A DNA stretch of 64,000 nt from Clostridia bacterium (GCA_017468115.1 JAFUJS010000002.1:87451-151450); one strand, 5' to 3'. Shown: positions 44,166-53,797, counted from the first letter of the stretch. Numbers and translations are program-made. Notes: generated by a model not told the origin, from the letters alone.

Positions 44166-44765
44166 TTGGAAGATAATATGAGATTTGACCACGAGGAAAA
44201 GGAGGTTAAAAATCCCTTTTTCGCATTTATAAAGGACAACCAAAAGCAGATAGTAAACCTTATTTTGTGCCACGTGGCAATTTGCGTTTTCGGTCTTATA
44301 GTTGTTATCGCCTGCGGTGGCTTGGCAAATAAGCTTGGCGAGGGCTATGGCTGGATTTCCCATGTTGGCGGCACAATCGGTGCGCTTTTGTATCTTGCAC
44401 TTATTTATGTTAATATGTGGGAGGCAGGAGCTGCCGACAAAATCAAGCTTGACGGCGGCAGGCTCAAAAGGGATAATTCCCATGGTATAAAAATTTGGCT
44501 TTTGGCAAATAGTCTTTTGATTTTACTTACAATTTTAAGTACAATTTTCTATTTTGTCTGGACAAACGGCTCCGGTGTGGTTGATATTATACTAAGATTT
44601 GCAAACGGCATATACCTAAACCTGTTTTTAATTGATGGTGTTGCGCCCTTTGTTATGTACTGGGTGGTTTTAATCCCGGGCGCACTTGTTGCAACGCTGT
44701 CCTATATCTCCGGCATTTCGGGACAAAAATGCATTTTCCCTGAAAGCAAAAAGAAGAATCAATAA
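44166..44765 (+). CDS. Four-helix membrane protein, unknown
   Basis: 199 residues from TTG 44166, chosen because GAGAGG lies 8 nt upstream; the in-frame ATG at 44178 would leave a 20-nt gap. Four hydrophobic segments (about residues 30-50, 68-86, 113-135, 150-185) with a hydrophilic head and a short basic tail. I do not recognise the family. Single gene, with a promoter before it and a terminator after it. Confidence 0.75.
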   Translation: MEDNMRFDHEEKEVKNPFFAFIKDNQKQIVNLILCHVAICVFGLIVVIACGGLANKLGEGYGWISHVGGTIGALLYLALIYVNMWEAGAADKIKLDGGRLKRDNSHGIKIWLLANSLLILLTILSTIFYFVWTNGSGVVDIILRFANGIYLNLFLIDGVAPFVMYWVVLIPGALVATLSYISGISGQKCIFPESKKKNQ

Positions 44766-44791
44766 AAAAAGGCTGCTTAGCAGCCTTTTTT
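44765..44791. terminator. Bidirectional terminator overlapping the PAP2 gene end
   Basis: Stem AAAAAAGGCTGC / GCAGCCTTTTTT; the three-base loop TTA is the stop codon of the minus-strand PAP2 gene. Confidence 0.9.
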
Positions 44792-45712
44792 CTTTGGTTC
44801 AATTACGTTTTCAAGCTTTCTCCAAAGCTTAAAGGTCAGCGGGTAAACAACCACAGCAAACATAACCACAACAGAGTACCTTATAACCCTGCCAAGAAAC
44901 GGCACGGGAATAAGATTATCAAGCGGTAGCTTTAGTAGCTCCATCAGCACAAGACACAGGGGCAAACCGGCTATGCACTTGAAAATTTGCGTATACCACC
45001 TGCCCTCAACCTCAAAGCCGATAAATTTGCTTTCAATAGGGTAGGCAACAAGCATACCGAAAAGAGCACCAAGCAGGGTAAAGCCGTTTTCAAGTCCGCT
45101 TTCGTGGTATTCTGCCACAAAGTCAAGCGGCGCAAGATACATAAATAGTATAAATATCACGCAAAGGCTTGTCATAATGCCAAGGAATATCATCATATTT
45201 CTCAGCCTATCGGTTGCCCAGTAAACGACAGGGCGCAAAAGAAATACAAGCATCAATGCAATTACCACGGAAACAAGCACGTCCTTTGGAGTATGCACAC
45301 CAAGATACATACGTGAAAACGGAATAAGGACACAAAGCGCTATAAAGGAAATTCTCAAATACAGCTTTTTGTGAAGATATGCCAAAGCGCCAAATGTGCC
45401 AACTGAGTTTTGTGTGTGTCCGCTTGGAAAGGAGTAGCCCGTTGCCTCGGGGATAGCTTCCTCAACGGGCTTAAAGCTTTTATCAAGCACCCAAGGGCGC
45501 TCAATCCTAAAAATAAATTTCAAAAACTGATTGGCGATAGTGCCAATAAAGCCTACCGACATAATATAGTAGCCGTCCCTTTTGGAAAAGCACCAAAGCA
45601 CAATCATAGCCACAGCTAAAAAGGCTTCCTTTTCTCCAAGGGTTGTAATAATAAGGAAAAGCTTATCTAAAAATTCACATCTTATATTTGTAAGAAACCA
45701 TAAAAAGTCCAA
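44777..45712 (-). CDS. PAP2-family phosphatase, membrane
   Basis: 311 residues from TTG 45712 (GGAGGG 5 nt upstream). The open frame runs to 45904, but that part spans the promoter. PAP2 motifs: KFIFRIERPW (K..RP), SFPSGHTQNSVG (PSGH) and SRMYLGVHTPKDV (SRxxxxxHxxxD), all complete. About eight membrane spans including a long C-terminal hydrophobic part. Probably dephosphorylates a lipid phosphate (undecaprenyl pyrophosphate or phosphatidate) at the membrane; substrate not determinable. Confidence 0.88.
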   Translation of the reverse strand: MDFLWFLTNIRCEFLDKLFLIITTLGEKEAFLAVAMIVLWCFSKRDGYYIMSVGFIGTIANQFLKFIFRIERPWVLDKSFKPVEEAIPEATGYSFPSGHTQNSVGTFGALAYLHKKLYLRISFIALCVLIPFSRMYLGVHTPKDVLVSVVIALMLVFLLRPVVYWATDRLRNMMIFLGIMTSLCVIFILFMYLAPLDFVAEYHESGLENGFTLLGALFGMLVAYPIESKFIGFEVEGRWYTQIFKCIAGLPLCLVLMELLKLPLDNLIPVPFLGRVIRYSVVVMFAVVVYPLTFKLWRKLENVIEPKKKGC

Positions 45713-45746
45713 AATAACCCTCCTTTGCAGTTTGTTCGACAATGTA

Positions 45747-45775
45747 AATATACCACAAAAAACCAAAAAAATCAA
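45747..45775 (-). promoter_or_regulatory. Promoter of the PAP2 gene
   Basis: Minus strand TTGATT (45775-45770), 17-nt spacer, TATATT (45752-45747). Confidence 0.6.
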
Positions 45776-45782
45776 CGAAATA

Positions 45783-45811
45783 TTGACAACTCTGTTCTGT
45801 GGTGCTAAAAT
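45783..45811 (+). promoter_or_regulatory. Promoter of the EIIC-GH78 operon
   Basis: TTGACA at 45783-45788, 17-nt spacer, TAAAAT at 45806-45811. Confidence 0.75.
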
Positions 45812-45845
45812 ATGTTTAATTTCAGGAAAATTAAGGGGGATAAAA

Positions 45846-47072
45846 ATGTCAAAGGTAAAAACAGTTATAAAGGAATATTCACACAAATATTTCGTTACTG
45901 CCATGGGCGCTATGGCTCAAGGTCTTTTTGCCACTCTGCTCATAGGCACAATTCTTAACACAATAGGCAAGTACGTGCCGTTTCTTTCGTTTTTGGTTGA
46001 AGTGTCAGGATTTGCCTCATCAGCAACAGGTATGGCTATCGGCGTTGCAATCGCAATTTCATTAAAGTCAGACCTTCTTGTCGTACTTTCAAGCGCAGTT
46101 GTAGGCGCAATGGGTAATGCCATTGGCGCAATAATTACCGACGGTGCAATTACCACCTGGGCGGCAAGCGCTAAGGGAGAGGGTGGGGTTTTCTATTCCG
46201 CCGGCCCTGCAGGAGCATTTTTTGCGGTGATTATCGCTTGCGAAATAGGTAAGCTTGTTTCCAAAAAAACAAGAGTAGACATTTTAGTTACTCCAATAGT
46301 TACAATTCTTGTGGGCTTTGGCGCCGCCTTTGTATTTTGCCCACTTGTTGCTTATGTAATGTACTATCTCGGTATCTTTATTGCAACAGCTACCACCTTC
46401 CAGCCGATTATAATGGGAATTGTGGTTGCTGTGGTTGTTGGTATGATTTTGACCCTGCCAATCTCCAGCGCCGCAATATGCGCTATGATTTTTTCCACCT
46501 CGGCACTTGAGGTTGCCGTTGCAAACGGAACAGAGGAGGGCTTCTTGCTTGCAGGAGGTGCTGCAGTAGTTGGCTGCTGCGCCCAAATGGTTGGCTTTGC
46601 CGCAATGTCCTTTAAGGAAAACGGCTGGGGCGGTCTTGCCTCACAGGGCATAGGCACCAGCATGCTCCAAATGGGAAATATCTGCAAAAACCCCATTATT
46701 TGGATTCCGCCAACATTGGCAGGCGCAATTTGCGGACCCCTTTCCACAATGGTATTTAAGCTCAAATGCCAAGGCGTGAGCGCAGGCATGGGCACCTGCG
46801 GTCTTGTAGGACCTATCGGTGTTATCGCGGAGGACGGTCAGGACCCTGCCCTTATGTGGACAGGACTAATTTTGCTTTGCATTATTTTACCTGCGGTAAT
46901 TTCCGTGCTTTTGGGGCTTCTTTTCAAAAAGCTGGGCTGGATTAAGGAAAACGACCTTCACCTGGAGGGCTACCGTGGCTTTACCTTCAAGAAAAAAGCA
47001 AAGGCAATGCCAACGGAGGAGCCATATGAGCTTGTAGCCAAAGAGGTTAATGAAGAGGAAAATAATGAATAA
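45846..47072 (+). CDS. PTS EIIC-like membrane permease (PTS_EIIC_2 type), orphan
   Basis: 408 residues from ATG 45846 (AAGGGG upstream); the frame is open further left but that stretch is the divergent promoter region. About ten hydrophobic segments. Sequences such as AMGAMAQGLFATLLIGTILN, SAGPAGAFFAVIIACEIGKL and GIGTSMLQMGNICKNPIIWI are typical of the PTS_EIIC_2 family. There is no EIIA or EIIB domain in it or nearby. Members of this family are often orphan; whether they transport with phosphorylation is uncertain. It shares 8 nt with the following rhamnosidase-like gene. Confidence 0.85.
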   Translation: MSKVKTVIKEYSHKYFVTAMGAMAQGLFATLLIGTILNTIGKYVPFLSFLVEVSGFASSATGMAIGVAIAISLKSDLLVVLSSAVVGAMGNAIGAIITDGAITTWAASAKGEGGVFYSAGPAGAFFAVIIACEIGKLVSKKTRVDILVTPIVTILVGFGAAFVFCPLVAYVMYYLGIFIATATTFQPIIMGIVVAVVVGMILTLPISSAAICAMIFSTSALEVAVANGTEEGFLLAGGAAVVGCCAQMVGFAAMSFKENGWGGLASQGIGTSMLQMGNICKNPIIWIPPTLAGAICGPLSTMVFKLKCQGVSAGMGTCGLVGPIGVIAEDGQDPALMWTGLILLCIILPAVISVLLGLLFKKLGWIKENDLHLEGYRGFTFKKKAKAMPTEEPYELVAKEVNEEENNE

Positions 47073-49137
47073 AAAATGGACATGGCTAAGGAATAGCGAT
47101 GATTTTGCCGCAGAGGCAAGGGGAGAGTATTGTTCCTCTAAGCCTACTGAAATTAAAATATGTGCCGACTGCCGATATATTCTTTTTGTAAACGATAAAC
47201 AAATAGGCAAGGGTCCTGTCAGCGCAGGCTCCGACTTTCTGTACGGCAGGGTAGAAAACACCTACTACGACACCTATAAAGTAGATTCAACAGGCAAAAT
47301 CAGCCTACGTGTGGTTGTCTTTTCAAAACCAACTGCGCTTTGCCAAACCAGCTTCGGCACCCCGGGGCTTTACCTTGAGGTGTTAGAAGGCGGAAACATC
47401 ATTTTAGAGTCAGACGGGCTGGAAATAAGAGCGCTTAATGAGTATGTGGAGCCACGCATAACCGACTACACAAGAAAAAACGGTGCCCTTCAAAAGCCAC
47501 AGCTTGTAAAGAATCCGCCTAAGCTTGAGCCAAGTCAAATCCAGCCATTGGTAGAGGAAAAAATCCTACCCGATGGCTTTGCGCCATTTGTGGTAAATCC
47601 ACAGGAAAATGGCACCCTGTGTCTGAGCTTTGACAAAATTTACTCCGCCTACACCGTTATTTCAATAAAGGCGCAGGATAGAGTAAAAATTAAGCTTATC
47701 ACCGCCGAGCAGGGTAATACCGGCTGGAAGGATGAAACTATAATAACAAGCAAGGACATAATCCACACCTCAAATATTCTGACCAGCGTTGGCGAGGCAA
47801 GAATAGAGGTAACAAACGAGGGCAACTCCCCTGTTACAATTGACGGCTTTCACCTTATTTATACCCACTATCCCGTAAAATATGAGGCAGGGCTAAATAC
47901 CTCGTCTCAGCTAATAAACGATATATATAATTTATGTATTCACACCCTGAAAATATGTAGACAGGATTTGCATTTGGACTCCCCAACCCACAAGGAGCAC
48001 CTTGCCTGCACAGGCGACTACTATATTCAAGCGCTGATTGAATATATGAATATGTACGACCCAAGCCTTACCGCCTTTGATATCTATCGAACAAGTAAGC
48101 TTTTGGAGTGTCAGGACGGCAGGCTTTTTCACACCACATATAGTCTTATTTACCCTATATGGGTATATGATTATTATATGCACACGGGGGACTTGTTCCT
48201 TGTGAAAAAATGCGAAAAAGCCCTAAGACTTTTAATTAAGCGCTTTGAGGGCTACGTTGCCTCCGATAACGGGCTTATTGAGTACGCACCGGACTATATG
48301 TTTGTTGACTGGGTTGTGGCATCATCAAGTGAGCCAACCTTCCTCGACGGTGGAAATATGATGTCCCACGGAAAAATGGAGGGCTTTAGCCTGCACCATC
48401 CGCCAAAATCCTTGGGTCAAGGTGTGCTTTGTATGTTTTACTATGAGGGGCTTTTGCACCTTGCTAAAATCTTTTCCCTGCTGAATGATGAAAGCACAGC
48501 TAAGGAGTGTTTTAACAAGGCGCAGGCTGTAAAAGACAGCATAAACACCCATCTTTACGACAAGGAAAGGGGTCTTTATATTGGCGGACTCAACACCCCA
48601 AACAGGGTAAAGGAAAACGATTGGTTGCCCGAAAACAACCAGGTGGTATATCACCTAAAGCAGGCTAATATTTTGGCTGTCCTTTATGATATTGCACCGA
48701 AAAATGAGCACAAAAAAATCCTTGAATACGTTATCAAGGACCTTAATAAATTTGAGCTTCAGCCATACTTTCATCATTTCCTCTTAGAGGCACTCTACAA
48801 GGCGGACCTGTTTGAAAAATATGGTATAGACCTAATTAAGGGCTATGAGAGCCTTCTTAAAAGATGCCACAAGGGGCTTAGTGAGGCTTGGGAAAATATG
48901 AACTGTGACTTTTCTCATGCCTGGGGCACAACCCCTGCCTATATTCTGAAAAAAGCACTTTCAGGCTTTGAAATGGTTGAGCCGAATTATAAAAAAATCA
49001 AGCTAAATCCACAGCTTTTTGGCTTGGACTTTGCAAAAACAGAGCTTTCGACACCTTATGGCAAAATCGAAATTTGTCAGAAAAAAGGCGAGGGTGTGTC
49101 TATAAAAGCACCAAAGGAAATAGAAATTATAAAATAA
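47065..49137 (+). CDS. GH78-like alpha-L-rhamnosidase
   Basis: 690 residues from ATG 47065, which overlaps the EIIC stop by 8 nt and has AGAGGA 5 nt upstream. N-terminal beta domains (to about residue 285) precede an (alpha/alpha)6 barrel. HLDSPTHKEHLACTGDYYIQ matches the GH78 block DCPxRxERxGWxGD that carries the catalytic acid Glu. LSEAWENMNCDFSHAWGTTP matches the C-terminal conserved region. A C-terminal beta-sandwich ends the protein. No signal peptide, so it acts in the cytoplasm, presumably on a glycoside brought in by the paired permease. It is shorter than many GH78 enzymes and the GWxGD motif is altered (ACTGD), so another unsaturated or rhamnose-like substrate is possible. Confidence 0.8.
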   Translation: MNKKWTWLRNSDDFAAEARGEYCSSKPTEIKICADCRYILFVNDKQIGKGPVSAGSDFLYGRVENTYYDTYKVDSTGKISLRVVVFSKPTALCQTSFGTPGLYLEVLEGGNIILESDGLEIRALNEYVEPRITDYTRKNGALQKPQLVKNPPKLEPSQIQPLVEEKILPDGFAPFVVNPQENGTLCLSFDKIYSAYTVISIKAQDRVKIKLITAEQGNTGWKDETIITSKDIIHTSNILTSVGEARIEVTNEGNSPVTIDGFHLIYTHYPVKYEAGLNTSSQLINDIYNLCIHTLKICRQDLHLDSPTHKEHLACTGDYYIQALIEYMNMYDPSLTAFDIYRTSKLLECQDGRLFHTTYSLIYPIWVYDYYMHTGDLFLVKKCEKALRLLIKRFEGYVASDNGLIEYAPDYMFVDWVVASSSEPTFLDGGNMMSHGKMEGFSLHHPPKSLGQGVLCMFYYEGLLHLAKIFSLLNDESTAKECFNKAQAVKDSINTHLYDKERGLYIGGLNTPNRVKENDWLPENNQVVYHLKQANILAVLYDIAPKNEHKKILEYVIKDLNKFELQPYFHHFLLEALYKADLFEKYGIDLIKGYESLLKRCHKGLSEAWENMNCDFSHAWGTTPAYILKKALSGFEMVEPNYKKIKLNPQLFGLDFAKTELSTPYGKIEICQKKGEGVSIKAPKEIEIIK

Positions 49138-49163
49138 AAACGAGGCAAGCGCCTCGTTTTTTT
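49136..49163. terminator. Bidirectional terminator
   Basis: Stem AAAAACGAGGC / GCCTCGTTTTT with loop AAGC between the GH78-like and MFS genes. Confidence 0.9.
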
Positions 49164-50358
49164 ATTTGCTTTTAATTTTCTTAATCAGCAGTATTGCGGA
49201 AATTACCGCAAGAGTTATCGGGAAGATAAGCGCAAGGACAAATCCGGCACGCAAATCATCTCCGAATAGAGTGGAAACCTGACCTGCAAGGAAGGGTCCT
49301 GCAAGACAGCCGAAATCTCCTGCCAAAGCAAGCAAGCCAAAGAGCAAAACGCCACCGTTTGGCATTCTTGAGGCGGACATACTAAAGGTTGCAGGCCACA
49401 TTATTGCAACACCAACACCGCAAAGGCTGCAGCCGATAAGCGCAACAGCAGGCACAGGTGCTAAAATTGTTATAAGATAGGAAATGATACAAATTACAGA
49501 TGAAACAATAAGCGCCTTTTCTATGGGTAGCTTGTCGGCAAACTTGCCGTGGAGCATACGAGTAATGGCCATACAAATTGCAAAAAGACCGGGTCCTAAA
49601 ATATCTGTGAGCCACTTAAGGGAGCTATTGTTTATTGCCGTTTCGGCAATGGCAGATGCCCATTGCGCCATAGCCAGCTCGGATGCGCCTGCACAAATCA
49701 TCATAATAACTAAAATCCAAAACAGTCCCGACTTGAAAAGCTCCAATGCACCGGATTTTTTCTCCTCGCTGCCCAGCTGGTAGATAGGCACCTTGGTAAA
49801 CAGCACCATACAGGCAAGGGGAACAACTGTCCAAATAAGGGCGATTATAGTCCAGCTTTCAATGCCAAAGGCAAGAAAGAACAGGGTTGAAATTATTACA
49901 ACGCCTGCCTGACCCCAGCAGTAGAAGGAGTGCAAAAAGCTCATAGACCCGCCCTTGCTGTCGGTAGGACATGCCTCAACAACAGGGCTGATTAGCACCT
50001 CCATAATACCACCGCCCATGCCACAAATCGCCATTGAAATAAGAAGCGCAATAAAGGCGTTTGGCAAAAGGTCCGGTAAAACAATCATTGAGCAAAGACC
50101 AACGGCAGCCATAGCCGTGCCGAAAATCAAAAGCCTTCTTTGGCCAAGCTTATCAGCAAACTTGGAAACGATAATATCAACAACTAGCTCGGTAATTATA
50201 TTTGCTGAAATCAGCACCGAAACCTGACCAAGTGAAAGCCCCATTTCGCTTTGGAAAAAGATATAAAGCAGGGGCGGAAAATTAAGCATAATAGCTTGAG
50301 TTATGTAGCCAAGACAACAGGTAAACACCGTTGCCTTGTAGTTATTTTTAATGTCCAT
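49162..50358 (-). CDS. MFS transporter
   Basis: 398 residues from ATG 50358 (GGAAGG upstream); the longer frame to 50418 crosses the promoter. Twelve hydrophobic segments. The cytoplasmic loop after helix 2 reads SKFADKLGQRRLLIFG, the MFS signature, and helices 4-5 carry GMGGGIMEVLISPVVE as in sugar-type MFS proteins (fucose permease-like). Substrate unknown. It has its own promoter and is followed by a terminator, so it is a single gene downstream of asnB. Confidence 0.88.
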   Translation of the reverse strand: MDIKNNYKATVFTCCLGYITQAIMLNFPPLLYIFFQSEMGLSLGQVSVLISANIITELVVDIIVSKFADKLGQRRLLIFGTAMAAVGLCSMIVLPDLLPNAFIALLISMAICGMGGGIMEVLISPVVEACPTDSKGGSMSFLHSFYCWGQAGVVIISTLFFLAFGIESWTIIALIWTVVPLACMVLFTKVPIYQLGSEEKKSGALELFKSGLFWILVIMMICAGASELAMAQWASAIAETAINNSSLKWLTDILGPGLFAICMAITRMLHGKFADKLPIEKALIVSSVICIISYLITILAPVPAVALIGCSLCGVGVAIMWPATFSMSASRMPNGGVLLFGLLALAGDFGCLAGPFLAGQVSTLFGDDLRAGFVLALIFPITLAVISAILLIKKIKSK

Positions 50359-50389
50359 TTTTAGCCTTCCTGAATTAGTTGCTTTCGTA

Positions 50390-50418
50390 ATTTTAACACA
50401 GGAAGGCATGCTTGTCAA
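50390..50418 (-). promoter_or_regulatory. Promoter of the MFS gene
   Basis: Minus strand TTGACA (50418-50413), 17-nt spacer, TAAAAT (50395-50390). A 9-bp inverted repeat, GCCTTCCTG (50364-50372) and CAGGAAGGC (50399-50407), has one arm inside the spacer and one at the ribosome site. Confidence 0.75.
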
Positions 50419-50423
50419 TAAGA

Positions 50424-52238
50424 CTAAACAATATTTATATTGTTTTTCTCAAACCAAAAGTCAAGCTGAATCAGCCAAGCCACCAGCTGCGGTGTGTCCA
50501 TCAGCTGACCAAACCAGGTGCCACCTGAGGCAATAACCCGGCTTAGCTTATCTCTGTCAAGCGTATCGGCAAGATAGCCGCCACACATCAGCCTGCTATC
50601 AAGCATTTTAAGCACAGCCTCCATATATTTTGGGTTGTGTGTCTTTGGGTAAGGACTCTTTTTTCTGAACAAAATCTTATCAGGCAGATAGCCAACCATA
50701 CTGTTTCTGAGCAAGGCCTTTTCTACCTTATTTTCAAACTTAATTTCCCAAGGCACATTGAACAAAAACTCATAAATTCTGTGGTCGGCAAAGGGTACAC
50801 GTATTTCCACCCCGCTTGCCATGCTCATTCTGTCCTTTCTTTGTAAAAGTGAGGTCATAAAATAGTTAACACTAAGGTGGGATGCCACTCTTGAGGTTTT
50901 CATTTCCGCAGTATCATAGGGCAAGGTTGGACAGCTTTTTAATGTGTCGCTGTAAATACCCTTAACATAGTCAAAGCCCTCGTCGCTGTTTGAAATGTCG
51001 TCCTTAAACAGAGAAGGACGCAGACGTGGGGAGTGAATCCAAGGGAAAAAGTCAGAGTAAAGCATTTCGGGTCTATAAAACCAAGGATATCCGCCAAAAA
51101 TCTCATCGGAGCACTCACCGCTAAGACCAACCGTGTGTCGCTCCTTAATCTCCTTGCAAAAATAAAGAAGTGAGGAGTCAATATCTGCCTGCCCCGGCAA
51201 ATCCCTATACAGAGTTGAGGGAATAAGATTGCTTGCCAGTGTATCGGTTGGGCAGGTCAGTACCCTATGGTCTGTGCCAAGATAGTCAGCCAGATAAATG
51301 GCAAAATCGTCGTCCTTTTCAGGCTGAAACAGGCTTTTTTTGAAGCTTTCCTTGTTACCCTCATACTCAAAGGAATAGGTAGAAAGCACTCGCCCCTCTT
51401 TTCTATATTCCTCGTTTGCAACTGCGGTAACCACGCTGGAGTCCAGCCCGCCCGATAGTAAAACACAAAGTGGCACGTCAGCCCCAAGCTGACGCTTTAT
51501 GGCGTCGCTGACTAGGTATCTGGTTTTCTCAATAGCATAGCCTCTGTCCTTGAAAAACGGCTTTGCCTCAATCTGCCAATAACGGATTTTTGTTGTATGG
51601 TTTTTGTCAAAAATCATACACTCCCCAGGCAAAAGCTCTAAAATATCCTTAAATGCGCTCCTGCCGCCGACAAAGTTCGGGCTTAAGTACAAAATTTCCC
51701 AAAGAGCTTCCTTTGTAATATTATGGCTGATTTTGGGGTGGGTAAGCAAAGCCTTAATTTCCGATGCGAAAATTAAGGAGTTTTCCTTAAAGGAATAATA
51801 AAACGGCTTTACTCCAAACCTGTCCCTTGCAAAAAATGCCCGTTCCCCATCATATACGCAAAATGCAAAAATTCCGTTTAGGTGCTTTGGCGCATTTTGC
51901 CCGAAAAGGATATAGGCATACAGCACCACCTCTGTATCACAGTTGGTTTTTAAGTATATTCCGTGCTTTTTTATCTCTCTTCTCAGCTCATCGCAGTTGT
52001 ATATTTCACCGTTATAAACTATTGTATATTTTTTATTTCCATAAACAACACTCATTGGCTGCTTTCCCTTTTCAATATCTACAACGCTAAGTCGGTTGTG
52101 GGCAAGGGTAGCATAGCTATCAATAAAAATGTCGCTTTCGTCAGGACCTCTATGCTTCATAGTCCTACTCATTTTTTCAACAATGTCGCCTCGTTCCTCG
52201 GGCACCCAAAAATTAATTTCTCCGCAAATAGAGCACAT
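50424..52238 (-). CDS. asnB: Asparagine synthetase (glutamine-hydrolysing)
   Basis: 604 residues from ATG 52238, chosen because the second residue must be the catalytic cysteine (MCSICGEINFW) and GGAGGA lies upstream. The N-terminal glutaminase domain has KHRGPDESDIF and NGEIYN. The synthetase domain has the PP-loop LSGGLDSSVVTAV (about residues 240-252) and SGECSDEIFGGYPWF. Makes asparagine from aspartate, glutamine and ATP. The C-terminal part is complete. No neighbour obviously shares the pathway. Confidence 0.95.
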   Translation of the reverse strand: MCSICGEINFWVPEERGDIVEKMSRTMKHRGPDESDIFIDSYATLAHNRLSVVDIEKGKQPMSVVYGNKKYTIVYNGEIYNCDELRREIKKHGIYLKTNCDTEVVLYAYILFGQNAPKHLNGIFAFCVYDGERAFFARDRFGVKPFYYSFKENSLIFASEIKALLTHPKISHNITKEALWEILYLSPNFVGGRSAFKDILELLPGECMIFDKNHTTKIRYWQIEAKPFFKDRGYAIEKTRYLVSDAIKRQLGADVPLCVLLSGGLDSSVVTAVANEEYRKEGRVLSTYSFEYEGNKESFKKSLFQPEKDDDFAIYLADYLGTDHRVLTCPTDTLASNLIPSTLYRDLPGQADIDSSLLYFCKEIKERHTVGLSGECSDEIFGGYPWFYRPEMLYSDFFPWIHSPRLRPSLFKDDISNSDEGFDYVKGIYSDTLKSCPTLPYDTAEMKTSRVASHLSVNYFMTSLLQRKDRMSMASGVEIRVPFADHRIYEFLFNVPWEIKFENKVEKALLRNSMVGYLPDKILFRKKSPYPKTHNPKYMEAVLKMLDSRLMCGGYLADTLDRDKLSRVIASGGTWFGQLMDTPQLVAWLIQLDFWFEKNNINIV

Positions 52239-52301
52239 ACTGTTTTCCTCCAAGGATATATCTCTTCCTAGTATATGCAAATTTTGGAATAATAATACAA
52301 A

Positions 52302-52327
52302 AGGTCAGTGAGCGAATCTCACTGACC
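52302..52327 (-). terminator. Terminator of radA
   Basis: Minus-strand stem AGGTCAGTGAG / CTCACTGACCT, loop ATTCG, then TTTGTATTATT. It also forms the 5' boundary of asnB. Confidence 0.85.
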
Positions 52328-52333
52328 TGTGGT

Positions 52334-53713
52334 TTATTCATTGTCCTTTTTTCTGAAAAGGGAAAGAGCATCATAAACGCTTTCGATAGGAATTAGCGAC
52401 ACTCCCTTGGGTGCTTTTAGCTTTTCACTCATAGATTTATGAGGAATTGCAATGGTATCAAAGCCAAGCCTGTAAGACTCGTTCAGCCTCTTTTCAATAT
52501 GATTTATGGTTCTGACCTCGCCTGCAAGACCAATCTCACCCATTGCAAGCACGCTCTGTGGAATAGGAATATCCTTAATGCTGGAAATCAGCGCAAGTGC
52601 AACCGCAAGGTCAATAGATGGCTCATCAAGCCTTAAGCCGCTAACCACGTTTACATAAATGTCACATTGTGAAAATTTAAGCCCCAGCCTTTTTTCCAAA
52701 ACCGCCAAAAGCAGACAAAGTCGATTATAGTCGACACCATTAGAGGTGCGTCTGGGCGCAGGGAATGTTGTGGGAGTAACAAGCGCCTGTACCTCGGCAA
52801 TGATCGGACGTGTGCCCTCCATAACGCAAAGCGCACAGCTTCCGCTAACACCAACGGGTCTGCCTGAAAGCAGCATTTCCGATGGACTTGGTACCTCGGT
52901 AAGACCTCTGTCAGTCATTTCAAAAACACCAATTTCGTTGGTAGAGCCAAAGCGGTTTTTTATGGCACGGATTATTCTGTAGGATTGAATGCGCTCACCC
53001 TCAAAATAAAGCACCGCATCAACCATATGCTCAAGAATCTTAGGTCCGGCAATTGTGCCTTCCTTGTTAACGTGGCCGACAAGAATAATAGAAATCCCCT
53101 TCATTTTCGCCTTAGCAATCAGCTTTACAGCACATTCCTTAACCTGATTTATACTACCGGGAATAGATGTGCAGGCAGGGTCAAACATCGTTTGAATAGA
53201 GTCTATTATGATAACCTCAGGGCTTAGCTTGTCGGAATATTCAAGCACAGAGTCCACGTTTGTTTCAGTAAGGAAATATGTATGGTCCCCCTCAATTTCA
53301 AGGCGCTGACCCCTTAGCTTTAGCTGTCCCTTGGATTCCTCTCCGGAAACATAAAGCACACGGGAGCCAATCTGTGAGCAAATCTGCATAAGCAAGGTGG
53401 ATTTACCGATACCCGGCTCACCGGCTAGCAAAATAACACTACCGGAAACAATTCCACCGCCTAAAACCCTGTCAAGCTCCCCAATGCCTGTATTAGTGCG
53501 TATGTACTCGGGCATTTCCATGTCCTTAAACAGTACAGGCTCCGAAAGGTCGGAAAGCAGAGAGGTGCGCTGATTTTTAACAACCGTTTGTGGCTGTGGC
53601 TGATAGGTTTCCTCAACTAAGGTGTTCCATTTTTTGCAGGCAGGGCATTGACCGCTCCACTTTGGCGCTTGGTGGTCGCACTCTGTGCAAACATAAACCT
53701 TCTTTTCCTTCAT
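52334..53713 (-). CDS. radA: DNA repair protein RadA
   Basis: 459 residues. An N-terminal zinc finger (CTECDHQAPKWSGQCPACKKW) is followed by a RecA-like ATPase with Walker A GEPGIGKSTLLMQI and the RadA motif KNRFGSTNEIGVF. A C-terminal Lon-protease-like domain (from about residue 275; GLRLDEPSIDLAVALAL) lacks need of protease activity. RadA is a branch-migration helicase in recombination and repair. CAAAGGGG lies upstream of ATG 53713. Own promoter and terminator. Confidence 0.96.
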   Translation of the reverse strand: MKEKKVYVCTECDHQAPKWSGQCPACKKWNTLVEETYQPQPQTVVKNQRTSLLSDLSEPVLFKDMEMPEYIRTNTGIGELDRVLGGGIVSGSVILLAGEPGIGKSTLLMQICSQIGSRVLYVSGEESKGQLKLRGQRLEIEGDHTYFLTETNVDSVLEYSDKLSPEVIIIDSIQTMFDPACTSIPGSINQVKECAVKLIAKAKMKGISIILVGHVNKEGTIAGPKILEHMVDAVLYFEGERIQSYRIIRAIKNRFGSTNEIGVFEMTDRGLTEVPSPSEMLLSGRPVGVSGSCALCVMEGTRPIIAEVQALVTPTTFPAPRRTSNGVDYNRLCLLLAVLEKRLGLKFSQCDIYVNVVSGLRLDEPSIDLAVALALISSIKDIPIPQSVLAMGEIGLAGEVRTINHIEKRLNESYRLGFDTIAIPHKSMSEKLKAPKGVSLIPIESVYDALSLFRKKDNE

Positions 53714-53745
53714 TTTAGTATCCCCTTTGATTAGATATCATAATT

Positions 53746-53774
53746 ATTTTAACATAATATAATATGTTCGTCAA
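53746..53774 (-). promoter_or_regulatory. Promoter of radA
   Basis: Minus strand TTGACG (53774-53769), 17-nt spacer, TAAAAT (53751-53746). Confidence 0.7.
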
Positions 53775-53797
53775 TATTTAGCTGTCCCAAAATTAAC

